Under the pieces are notes generated by a model that made no database searches, was not told the origin of the DNA, and worked only from the letters and a program-made list of their open reading frames with translations. A stretch of DNA of 52,230 nucleotides from Peptoniphilus indolicus ATCC 29427 (lineage in GTDB: Bacteria; Bacillota; Clostridia; Tissierellales; Peptoniphilaceae), in the NCBI RefSeq assembly GCF_000227315.1, contig NZ_JH165063.1:13334-65563 (forward strand), read 5' to 3'. Shown here piece by piece: positions 41,929 through 49,159 of this stretch. Position 1 is the stretch's first letter; every line of letters begins with the position of its first letter. Both the position numbers and the translations under genes were made by a program.

Positions 41929-42271
41929 TGGTGGAGGCGGCGGGAGTCGAACCCGCGTCCGAAAGCCCTTTACAGACAGCTTCTCCGAGTGCAGTTACAT
42001 CATTTAAATTCGATTTAAATCCTCGACGAACAAAGTATTTAAATTATAACAACATTAATACCCACTAAGCTATGTTGTCTTCCCTAGTTTTGTGTCCCGT
42101 TAATTTGACACCTTACTCTAAGCCACGGGGTTCAAAGAGAAGATGAGCTGCGCTTAGGCAGCAAACGCTAATTCGTTATTGTCGTTTAATTTTTTTTGAG
42201 ACTTTTACGTTGTTCTCAAAACGACTCGCTACTGTAAGCTCCAAACCCCCGTCGAAACCAGTTTCGCCCCC
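41929..42271 (-). ncRNA. ssrA: Transfer-messenger RNA (tmRNA)
   Basis: Rescues stalled ribosomes and tags the nascent protein for degradation (ClpXP is encoded nearby). The 5' end GGGGGCGAAACTGGTTTCGA pairs with the 3' end CGCCTCC-ACCA as acceptor stem, and the T-arm GGTTCGACTCC and encoded CCA are visible. The tag frame reads LNDNNELAFAA then TAA at 42156-42154. The resume codon is unclear: the usual position after AAAAGTC gives TCA followed by an A8 tract that is out of frame with the tag, while in-frame reading begins at TCT or CAA. Length 343 nt is normal. Confidence 0.94.
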
Positions 42272-42286
42272 AAGGTAAGTAAGACC

Positions 42287-42315
42287 ATTATAAATTAAAA
42301 ACTACTTTCGGTCAA
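42287..42315 (-). promoter_or_regulatory. Sigma-A promoter of ssrA
   Basis: On the minus strand TTGACC (42315-42310), 17-bp spacer, TATAAT (42292-42287), placing the start about 8-10 nt before the mature tmRNA end. The -35 box lies within the 3' end of the vanZ-like gene. Confidence 0.85.
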
Positions 42316-42874
42316 TTAAACTTAAATAATAACCAAAGATTCCGCCAATAAAATTTAATAAAAAATCATCTATATCAAAAGTTCGGCCAACTGTGAGTTG
42401 TATAATTTCTATTGATAAAATGGCCATGGCAAGTATTAGAGAAATACTCTTTGCTTTTTTTAATTGAGGATATATTTTTGTGAGTAGGTATCCAAATGGA
42501 ACGAATAAAAATGTATTTCCAAAGATATTTAATATTGTATGAGATATACTGGCATATAATATATAGTTTCTAATAGTTCTAAAAGGAACTAAATTTATTT
42601 TAGAATGTTCCAATATATTTTTGAAATTTCCTGCCATGTCAAAATATTGCGTGCTGTTAGAGCCGACAACGTATGAGTTTGGCATAAAAAGGAATATGCT
42701 CATAGTCAATATATAAGAATAGAAAATACTGATATATAGTTCTCTAATTGGTGAAGAACCTTTTTTCAAATGAGGGAAAAAATGAGTTCTTATAATTGAG
42801 AAACAAATAAATGTTACTGAAAATATTATTATCGCCTTTGAAAGAAAAAATAAAATCAATTTTATATCATCCAA
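42302..42874 (-). CDS. VanZ family membrane protein
   Basis: A 190-residue protein with about five membrane spans. The VanZ signature is clear: INLVPFRTI near residue 95, NIFGNTFLFVPFGYLL near 118, EIIQLTVGRTFDIDDFLLNFIGG near 157. VanZ proteins are linked to resistance to glycopeptides or lipid-targeting agents in some species, but the mechanism is unknown and no van cluster is present. The start is TTG 42874 overlapping the HAD gene by 13 bp, with a weak ribosome site, so translation is probably coupled. Confidence 0.85.
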   Translation of the reverse strand: MDDIKLILFFLSKAIIIFSVTFICFSIIRTHFFPHLKKGSSPIRELYISIFYSYILTMSIFLFMPNSYVVGSNSTQYFDMAGNFKNILEHSKINLVPFRTIRNYILYASISHTILNIFGNTFLFVPFGYLLTKIYPQLKKAKSISLILAMAILSIEIIQLTVGRTFDIDDFLLNFIGGIFGYYLSLIDRK

Positions 42875-43497
42875 TCTGTAAAATTTTCTATATAGAAATC
42901 ACACTCTTTTTTGAGCATTTCATAGTTGGCAATTGAATATTGGTCAATTACACAACAAGTTTTTATTCCGGATTTTTTTGCAGCCAATAGGGCAAATTCA
43001 GAATCATCAAATAGAAGTGTAGAGCTTGCTGAAATATTTTCAATGTTTAATATTTTATCAAAGAATTTAGGAGAATCTTTTTTCTCACCAACGGTATCTG
43101 ATGTGTATATTCCGTCAAAATAATGGTATATTCCAAATTTATCTAAAGTAGGCTTTACAAATTCTTCATTTGTAGCAGTTGCAAGCAGTACTTTTTTTCC
43201 AAGTTTTTTATATTTTTTTAAAACTTCTATAGCGCCAACTTTAGGGTCTACTTCATTTAAATAGAAATACATTACTGTATTTTTAAAATCTTTATGAATT
43301 TTATCTGAGCTTTCTGGAAGGTTGTAATATTCTTTTAAAAAAGCTGAACTCATTACAAGGCTCATAGTGCTCATAGTTTTAATGACGTCATCTGTTATTT
43401 TTAGATTTTTACGAAGTAGAAAGTTACTTCCCAGATTTTTCCACATATGCATGGAATCTAAGAGAGTACCATCTAAATCGAACATAATTGTGTTCAT
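42862..43497 (-). CDS. HAD superfamily hydrolase (phosphoglycolate phosphatase-like)
   Basis: A 211-residue HAD phosphatase with a helical cap. Motif I FDLDGTLLDSM (nucleophile Asp), motif II LLATATNEE (Thr), motif III Lys in GEKKDSPKFF and motif IV LLFDDSEFALLAAKKSGI. The substrate cannot be read from the sequence. RBS AAGGAG precedes the ATG. An 11-bp perfect palindrome (43521-43531 / 43537-43547) lies in its leader. Confidence 0.88.
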   Translation of the reverse strand: MNTIMFDLDGTLLDSMHMWKNLGSNFLLRKNLKITDDVIKTMSTMSLVMSSAFLKEYYNLPESSDKIHKDFKNTVMYFYLNEVDPKVGAIEVLKKYKKLGKKVLLATATNEEFVKPTLDKFGIYHYFDGIYTSDTVGEKKDSPKFFDKILNIENISASSTLLFDDSEFALLAAKKSGIKTCCVIDQYSIANYEMLKKECDFYIENFTDWMI

Positions 43498-43520
43498 ATA
43501 AGCTCCTTATTTATAGAAAT

Positions 43521-43547
43521 ATAAACCTTATAAGAAATAAGGTTTAT
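43521..43547 (-). repeat. Inverted repeat in the leader of the HAD gene
   Basis: Perfect 11-bp arms ATAAACCTTAT / ATAAGGTTTAT with a 5-nt loop, 24 bp upstream of the HAD start and downstream of the tRNA-Pro terminator. No T run follows on either strand, so an operator or mRNA-stabilising hairpin is as likely as a terminator. Confidence 0.5.
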
Positions 43548-43569
43548 CTCATTGTTTAAATTTAGGTAT

Positions 43570-43599
43570 AAAAAAAGCACCGCTAATGCGATGCTTTTT
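43570..43599 (-). terminator. Terminator of tRNA-Pro
   Basis: Minus-strand stem AAAAAGCATCGC / GCGGTGCTTTTT (one G-U) with loop ATTA and a run of seven T, directly after the tRNA. Confidence 0.88.
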
Positions 43600-43601
43600 G
43601 A

Positions 43602-43678
43602 TGGTCGGGGTGAGAGGATTTGAACCCCCGGCCCCATGGTCCCAAACCACGTGCGCTACCAAACTGCGCTACACCCCG
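43602..43678 (-). tRNA. tRNA-Pro (anticodon TGG)
   Basis: 77 nt including encoded CCA. Acceptor stem CGGGGTG / CACCCCG; D-arm GCGCAGTTTGGTAGCGC; anticodon loop TTTGGGA with anticodon TGG; T-arm GGGGGTTCAAATCCTCT. proS, which charges this tRNA, is divergently encoded just to the right. Confidence 0.97.
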
Positions 43679-43696
43679 AAATCAAAGTACTAATAA

Positions 43697-43725
43697 ATTA
43701 TAATTCTATTATGACAATTTTGCAA
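43697..43725 (-). promoter_or_regulatory. Sigma-A promoter of tRNA-Pro
   Basis: On the minus strand TTGCAA (43725-43720), 17-bp spacer, TATAAT (43702-43697), 18 bp from the tRNA 5' end. The rest of 43726-43884 is AT-rich with only weak hairpins; I see no T-box leader for proS. Confidence 0.85.
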
Positions 43726-43884
43726 GTCTTTTTTTGTATCTTTTAAAAAGTTTTTTATAAGACTTTGAAATTAATCATTTTTTGAATTCAATTAATTTGT
43801 TCTACCATTGTACATAATTTTTTAAAGAAAAACAATAAATTTTTGAATAAAAATGAAAATTTATATATAGATTGGCTAAATTAC

Positions 43885-43913
43885 TTGAATTAGACTTATT
43901 TTAATAATATAAT
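43885..43913 (+). promoter_or_regulatory. Sigma-A promoter of proS
   Basis: TTGAAT at 43885-43890, 17-bp spacer and perfect TATAAT at 43908-43913, 35 bp before the proS start. Confidence 0.8.
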
Positions 43914-43948
43914 TATATGGCAAATTGTAAGAGGAATTGGAGGAATTT

Positions 43949-45643
43949 ATGAAACTTTCTAAATTATATATGCCAACCCTTAGGGAAGCACCTCAAGATG
44001 CGGAAATAGCATCTCATAAATTGTTGTTAAGAGGAGCTTTTATTCGAAAATCTGCAAGTGGAATATATTCATACTTGCCTTTAGGATATAGAGTGGTAAG
44101 AAAGATTGAAAATATTGTAAGAGAAGAAATGGACAGAGCGGGAAGTCAAGAGATACTAATGTCTGCAATACAACCCAAAGAAATTTGGGAAGCATCAGGC
44201 AGATGGGATAGATTTGGCCCTGAGATGTTTAAATTAAAAGATAGACATGAAAGGGAGTTTTGTCTTGGACCGACTGCTGAAGAGTATTTTACAACTCTAA
44301 TAAAGGACGAAGTAAAATCTTACAAGCAACTTCCTCTAAATTTATATCAAATACAGACAAAGTATAGAGATGAAAAGAGACCTAGATTTGGAGTTAATAG
44401 AGCGAGAGAATTTAGTATGAAGGATGCTTATTCTTTTGATATTGATCCTGAGGGAATGAAAAAGTCTTATCAAGAAATGTATGATGCATATGAAAAGATA
44501 TTTGACAGAATAGGACTTGAATATGTTGTTGTTGAAGGCGACAATGGAGCCATGGGAGGAAACCAATCTCATGAATTTATAGCTCTTGCAGACACTGGAG
44601 AAGGTGTAATTGCTTATGGTACTGGATATGCAGCAACTGCTGAAAAGGCAAAAGTAGTTTATCCCGAAGTTCCAGATGAAGAGGCAAGAGAGCTTGAAGA
44701 AGTTCATACACCTAATACTAAGACTATAGAAGAAGTTTCAAGCTATCTTGGTGAAGAAAAATCAAGATGTTTAAAGGCTGTTGATTTTATGGTTCAAGAA
44801 AAACCTGTAGTAGTTTTTATACCTGGAGATAGAGAAATCAACATGGCAAAACTTGAAGGTTACTTGGGCGTTCCTGAACATGAAATAGAAGCGATGAATG
44901 ATGAACAAATAAAGAGCATAGGAAGTGTGCAAGGATTTACCGGACCTATGGGAATAGATGCAAGACTTATTTTTGATTCATCTGTTGCAAGACTTCACAA
45001 TTTAATAGTTGGAGCTAATAAGGAAGATTACCATATAAAGAATGCAAACTACGGAAGAGACTTCGAAGGGGAAATTGCTGAAGACTTACTTGAAGTAAAA
45101 GAAGGCGATTTAATTGAAGGAACTAATGAAGAATATAAATTTAGACGTGGGGTTGAAGTAGGAAATATATTCCAACTTGGAACTAAGTATTCTGAATCTA
45201 TAGGAGCAACTTATTTAGATCAAAATGGAAAAGAACAAATCATTTGGATGGGTTCTTATGGTGTTGGAGTAACTAGAACTGTAGCGGCAGTAGTTGAGCA
45301 GTTTAATGATGATGACGGAATTATCTGGCCTATATCAGTTGCACCATATCACGTTATAATCACTGTGATGAAGGCAAATGATGAAACTCAAATGGCATTA
45401 GGGGAAGAAATTTATAACGAATTGATTTCTAAAGGATATGAAGTTTTACTTGATGACAGGAATGAAAGACCTGGAGTTAAGTTTAAAGATAGAGACCTTA
45501 TAGGTATTCCTCTAAGAATAACAGTTGGTAAAAAAGCTGACGAAAAAATAGTGGAATATTCTACAAGAAGAGAAAAAAATAATGTTGAAATTGAATTAGG
45601 TGAACTTTATAGTAAAATAGAAGTTGACTTTAAAAATAATTGA
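43949..45643 (+). CDS. proS: Prolyl-tRNA synthetase
   Basis: A 564-residue bacterial-type (ProS class with editing insert) class II synthetase. Class II core motifs: LLLRGAFIRKSASGIYSYLP, QIQTKYRDEKRPRFGVNRAR and GSYGVGVTRTVAA. The INS editing domain lies at about 225-380. The anticodon-binding domain is at the C-terminus (PYHVIITVMKA, LLDDRNERPGVKFKDRDLIG). I chose ATG 43949 because GGAGG lies 5 bp upstream; TTG 43937 overlaps it. It is divergent from tRNA-Pro. Confidence 0.97.
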   Translation: MKLSKLYMPTLREAPQDAEIASHKLLLRGAFIRKSASGIYSYLPLGYRVVRKIENIVREEMDRAGSQEILMSAIQPKEIWEASGRWDRFGPEMFKLKDRHEREFCLGPTAEEYFTTLIKDEVKSYKQLPLNLYQIQTKYRDEKRPRFGVNRAREFSMKDAYSFDIDPEGMKKSYQEMYDAYEKIFDRIGLEYVVVEGDNGAMGGNQSHEFIALADTGEGVIAYGTGYAATAEKAKVVYPEVPDEEARELEEVHTPNTKTIEEVSSYLGEEKSRCLKAVDFMVQEKPVVVFIPGDREINMAKLEGYLGVPEHEIEAMNDEQIKSIGSVQGFTGPMGIDARLIFDSSVARLHNLIVGANKEDYHIKNANYGRDFEGEIAEDLLEVKEGDLIEGTNEEYKFRRGVEVGNIFQLGTKYSESIGATYLDQNGKEQIIWMGSYGVGVTRTVAAVVEQFNDDDGIIWPISVAPYHVIITVMKANDETQMALGEEIYNELISKGYEVLLDDRNERPGVKFKDRDLIGIPLRITVGKKADEKIVEYSTRREKNNVEIELGELYSKIEVDFKNN

Positions 45644-45649
45644 GGTAAT

Positions 45650-45865
45650 ATGGCAGAATTTAAATTTGAAATAACCAGACATGTTGCAACTCTATCAACA
45701 AAGAGTAATGGATGGACAAAAGAGCTAAATATGGTTTCATGGAATGAACGTGCTCCCAAATACGATATAAGGGAATGGGACCCAGAGCACATTAAAATGA
45801 GCAAGGGAATTACATTTGATGAAGCTGAATTTAATGAGTTAGTTGAAGCAATTAAGAATATATAA
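45650..45865 (+). CDS. YdbC-like PC4 family single-stranded nucleic-acid-binding protein
   Basis: A 71-residue protein with the YdbC/PC4 (DUF2128) pattern: FKFEITRHVATLSTKSNGWTKELNMVSWN, then KYDIREWDPEHIKMSKGITF. Homologues form dimers that bind single-stranded DNA or RNA, but the cellular role is not settled. It follows proS after 6 bp with TGAGGTAAT as ribosome site, so it belongs to the proS transcript. Confidence 0.87.
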   Translation: MAEFKFEITRHVATLSTKSNGWTKELNMVSWNERAPKYDIREWDPEHIKMSKGITFDEAEFNELVEAIKNI

Positions 45866-45867
45866 AA

Positions 45868-45897
45868 TTAGACTATCTTTTACCAATATGGTATAAT
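45868..45897 (+). promoter_or_regulatory. Extended -10 promoter of tig
   Basis: TTAGAC at 45868-45873, 18-bp spacer, TGG-TATAAT at 45889-45897, 29 bp before the tig start. Confidence 0.75.
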
Positions 45898-45925
45898 GGA
45901 TTAATTATCATTTACGGAGGATGAA

Positions 45926-47254
45926 ATGACAGATATTAAGAGAGAAAATAACACAGTAAAGTTTGAAATGGTGTTGAAAGCTGAAGAAGTTAAAATCGCC
46001 GAAGATACAGTTTTTAAGAAAAATAGAAAGTATTTCCAAGTTCCTGGATTTAGAAAAGGAAAAGTGCCAAGAAAAATAATCGAAAATGTTTATGGCAAAG
46101 AAGTATTTTTAGAAGATGCTATCAATGAAATTTTACCTAAGAAATATGAAGAAACTATTGAAGAATTAAAGCTTGAAGTTGTAGACCAGCCGCATGTAAA
46201 TATTGAAGAAGCTCACTCAGGTGAAGATATTAAAGTTGAAATTTCAGTAGATGTAAAACCTGAAGTTAAAATCGAAGGATATAAAGGGATAGAAGTTGAA
46301 GATGTTAAATATGAAGTTACTGAAGAACTTTTAAATGCTGAAATTGACCAACAAAGAAGTCTTAATGCAAGAGTTCTGAACATTGATGATAGAGCAGCTG
46401 AAGAAGGAGATAAGGTAAATATCGATTTTGTAGGTAAAGTTGATGGAGAAGAATTTGAAGGTGGAGCTGGAGAAAACCAAGATCTAGTTTTGGGGTCAAA
46501 TACTTTTATTCCGGGATTTGAAAAACAAATAGAAGGACATAATATTGATGATGAATTTGATGTCAATGTAACTTTCCCGGAAGATTATTTTTCTGAAGAT
46601 TTAAAGGGAAAAGAAGCTGTATTCTCAGTTAGATTAAATTCAATCTCAAAAGAAGAACTTCCTGAATTAGATGATGAATTCATTAAAGATATTTCAGAAT
46701 TTGATACAGTTGAAGAATACAAAAATGATTTAAGAGAAAAGAAAGTTAAGCAATTTGAAGAGAGATCAATTGCAGAAAAGAAAGAAGCTATATCTAAGAA
46801 ATTAGTTGAAATTGTTGAAGTAGACGTTCCAAAGGGAATGGTTGACGCTCAAATCAATACTCAGATGCAAAACTTTGATCAAAATTTACGTAGCCAAGGA
46901 ATGAACCTTGAAGACTACTTAGGAATGATTGGTGTTGAAGTTAAAGATTTTGCTGAAAACTTAAGAGAAGATGCTCTTAAGCAAGTTAAAAGTGCATTAG
47001 CTCTTGAAAAAGTTGCTGAACTTGAAGGTATTGTACCGACTGATGAAGATGTAGATGCTGAAATTGAGAATATAGTAAACCTGTATTTCAAAGATAATGA
47101 AGAACAAAAAACAAAAATGAGAGAGTATATGAATGGTTCAAATAGAGAATCCATAAAAGAAGACCTTATGAACAAAAAGACTCTTGATTATTTATATGAG
47201 AATGCTAAATTTATAGAACCTGCCGAAGAAACTGATTCTGAAGAGGATAAATAA
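45926..47254 (+). CDS. tig: Trigger factor (ribosome-bound chaperone and prolyl isomerase)
   Basis: A 442-residue trigger factor. The N-terminal ribosome-docking motif is PGFRKGKVPRKIIENVYG near residue 40. The FKBP-type prolyl isomerase domain is about 155-240 (VNIDFVGKVDGEEFEGGAG, IPGFEKQIEGH), and the long helical C-terminal arms follow. It heads tig-clpP-clpX-lon, a common protein quality-control cluster. Confidence 0.96.
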   Translation: MTDIKRENNTVKFEMVLKAEEVKIAEDTVFKKNRKYFQVPGFRKGKVPRKIIENVYGKEVFLEDAINEILPKKYEETIEELKLEVVDQPHVNIEEAHSGEDIKVEISVDVKPEVKIEGYKGIEVEDVKYEVTEELLNAEIDQQRSLNARVLNIDDRAAEEGDKVNIDFVGKVDGEEFEGGAGENQDLVLGSNTFIPGFEKQIEGHNIDDEFDVNVTFPEDYFSEDLKGKEAVFSVRLNSISKEELPELDDEFIKDISEFDTVEEYKNDLREKKVKQFEERSIAEKKEAISKKLVEIVEVDVPKGMVDAQINTQMQNFDQNLRSQGMNLEDYLGMIGVEVKDFAENLREDALKQVKSALALEKVAELEGIVPTDEDVDAEIENIVNLYFKDNEEQKTKMREYMNGSNRESIKEDLMNKKTLDYLYENAKFIEPAEETDSEEDK

Positions 47255-47283
47255 TTTATAAAAGAGAAAAGAAAGGTGATTAA

Positions 47284-47868
47284 ATGGCATTAGTGCCTAT
47301 GGTAGTTGAGCAAACTGGACGAGGGGAAAGAAGCTACGATATTTATTCAAGATTATTAAAAGAAAGAATAATATTTTTAACAGGCGAGATAAACGACCAA
47401 GTAGCAGACCTTGTAGTTGCACAATTATTGTTTTTAGAAGCAGAAGATAATACTAAGGATATTCAAATATATATAAACAGCCCGGGGGGGTCTGTGAGTG
47501 CGGGGTTTGCAATCTATGACACTATGCAATATATAAAGTGTGATGTTTCCACAATATGTATGGGTATGGCAGCATCTATGGGAGCATTTCTTTTAATAGC
47601 TGGCACAAAGGGGAAGAGATTTGCGCTACCTAATGCAGATATAATGATTCACCAACCTTTGGGAGGAGCTCAAGGACAAGCGACAGACATAAAGATTCAA
47701 GCTGAAAAAATTTTAAAAGTAAGAGAACGATTAAATAAAATACTTTCAGAGAGAACCGGTCAACCGTTGGATAAGATAGAGTTAGATACAGACAGAGACT
47801 ATTATTTAACAGCAGATGAAGCTCTTGAGTACGGTATAATCGATAAAGTAATTGAGAAGAGAAACTGA
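47284..47868 (+). CDS. clpP: ATP-dependent Clp protease proteolytic subunit
   Basis: A 194-residue ClpP. N-terminal [20 protein letters not shown]; catalytic Ser in [10 protein letters not shown], His in [13 protein letters not shown], Asp in LDTDRDYYL. It forms the 14-mer that degrades substrates unfolded by ClpX, including SsrA-tagged proteins (ssrA is encoded at 41929-42271). RBS AAAGGTGAT. No CtsR operator is visible upstream. Confidence 0.97.
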   Translation: MALVPMVVEQTGRGERSYDIYSRLLKERIIFLTGEINDQVADLVVAQLLFLEAEDNTKDIQIYINSPGGSVSAGFAIYDTMQYIKCDVSTICMGMAASMGAFLLIAGTKGKRFALPNADIMIHQPLGGAQGQATDIKIQAEKILKVRERLNKILSERTGQPLDKIELDTDRDYYLTADEALEYGIIDKVIEKRN

Positions 47869-47876
47869 GGTGTTAA

Positions 47877-49115
47877 ATGGCAAAAGGTACTTTAAATAAA
47901 GAGGATGAAATTGCCAGATGTTCTTTTTGTGGTAAAGCGTATAATCAGGTTGACAGACTTATTGCAGGACCAAATGTATACATTTGTAATGAATGCATAG
48001 ACCTTTGTGAAGAAATTTTAAATGAAGAACAAAAAGAACTTTTAAACACAGAGTTTGATTTGAAAAAACCTGCAGAAATAAAAAACGTGCTTGATCAATA
48101 TGTTATAAAGCAAGAAAAAGCAAAGAGATCATTAGCGGTGGCTGTATATAATCACTATAAGAGAATTTCAACGCATAGAGATAAAGATGATGTTGAGCTA
48201 CAAAAATCTAATATTCTAATGGTTGGGCCAACCGGTAGTGGTAAGACTCTTCTGGCTCAAACTTTAGCTAAGGTATTAAATGTTCCGTTTGCAATTGCAG
48301 ATGCGACAACTCTTACTGAAGCGGGCTATGTTGGTGAAGATGTAGAGAACATCATTTTAAAGTTAGTTCAAGCTGCAGATTATGATATAGAAAAAGCTGA
48401 AAAGGGAATAATTTACATTGATGAAATAGACAAGATAGCTAGAAAAGCTGAAAATGTATCTATAACAAGAGATGTAAGTGGAGAGGGTGTACAACAAGCT
48501 CTATTGAAAATAATAGAGGGCACAGTAGCTAATGTACCTCCACAAGGCGGAAGAAAGCACCCTAATCAGGAATTTATACAAGTTGATACAACCAACATAT
48601 TATTTATAGTTGGGGGAGCATTTGACGGAATAGATAGTATCATTGAGTCCAGAACTGAAAAATCTTCTATGGGATTTGGAAGTGAATTAACTGATAAAAA
48701 TCGTGACAGAGGACTACTTCTAAAGGATGTAAGGACAGAGGACTTTTTAAAATTTGGTTTGATACCTGAGCTTATAGGTCGTCTACCTATAACAGTTACT
48801 TTAGAACAGTTGGATGAAGATGCTCTGATTGAAATTTTAACTCAACCTAAAAATGCACTCGTCAAACAATATAAAGCATTGTTAAAGCTTGATGATGTAG
48901 AATTAGAGTTTGAGGATGAAGCTCTTAAGTATATTGCAAAGTCTGCAATAGAAAAAAAGGCTGGAGCAAGAGGTCTTAGAAGTATAATAGAAAATACTAT
49001 AATGGATATAATGTATGAAATACCATCTCGAGATGATGTTGAGAAGGTAATTATAACAAAGGATTCGGTTAGTGGAGACAAGAGTCCAGAGTTAATTTTA
49101 AAGAATGTAAATTAA
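47877..49115 (+). CDS. clpX: ATP-dependent Clp protease ATP-binding subunit ClpX
   Basis: A 412-residue AAA+ unfoldase. N-terminal zinc domain [11 protein letters not shown] to [11 protein letters not shown], Walker [18 protein letters not shown], Walker [13 protein letters not shown] and sensor 2 region [13 protein letters not shown]. Also the [18 protein letters not shown] pore-2 region. Pairs with ClpP encoded 8 bp upstream. Confidence 0.98.
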   Translation: MAKGTLNKEDEIARCSFCGKAYNQVDRLIAGPNVYICNECIDLCEEILNEEQKELLNTEFDLKKPAEIKNVLDQYVIKQEKAKRSLAVAVYNHYKRISTHRDKDDVELQKSNILMVGPTGSGKTLLAQTLAKVLNVPFAIADATTLTEAGYVGEDVENIILKLVQAADYDIEKAEKGIIYIDEIDKIARKAENVSITRDVSGEGVQQALLKIIEGTVANVPPQGGRKHPNQEFIQVDTTNILFIVGGAFDGIDSIIESRTEKSSMGFGSELTDKNRDRGLLLKDVRTEDFLKFGLIPELIGRLPITVTLEQLDEDALIEILTQPKNALVKQYKALLKLDDVELEFEDEALKYIAKSAIEKKAGARGLRSIIENTIMDIMYEIPSRDDVEKVIITKDSVSGDKSPELILKNVN

Positions 49116-49118
49116 TTA

Positions 49119-49145
49119 GGGGCTCACTTAGTGAGTCCTATTTTA
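49119..49145 (+). terminator. Terminator-like hairpin between clpX and lon
   Basis: A stem of about 9 bp (GGGGCTCAC / GTGAGTCCT, two wobbles), loop TTA, followed by ATTTTAT. The imperfect T run suggests partial termination before lon. Confidence 0.7.
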
Positions 49146-49159
49146 TAGTAGGTGATAAT

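Noticed and set aside
42302-42874. vanZ-like gene as evidence of a glycopeptide resistance cluster
   Set aside because: No vanH, vanA/B, vanX or two-component genes accompany it; VanZ-domain proteins are widespread.
43726-43884. Possible T-box leader upstream of proS
   Set aside because: No T-box core sequence or antiterminator/terminator pair is visible, and a good sigma-A promoter lies only 35 bp before the start.
47255-47283. CtsR operator before clpP
   Set aside because: No GGTCAAA-type heptad repeats are present in the short gap.
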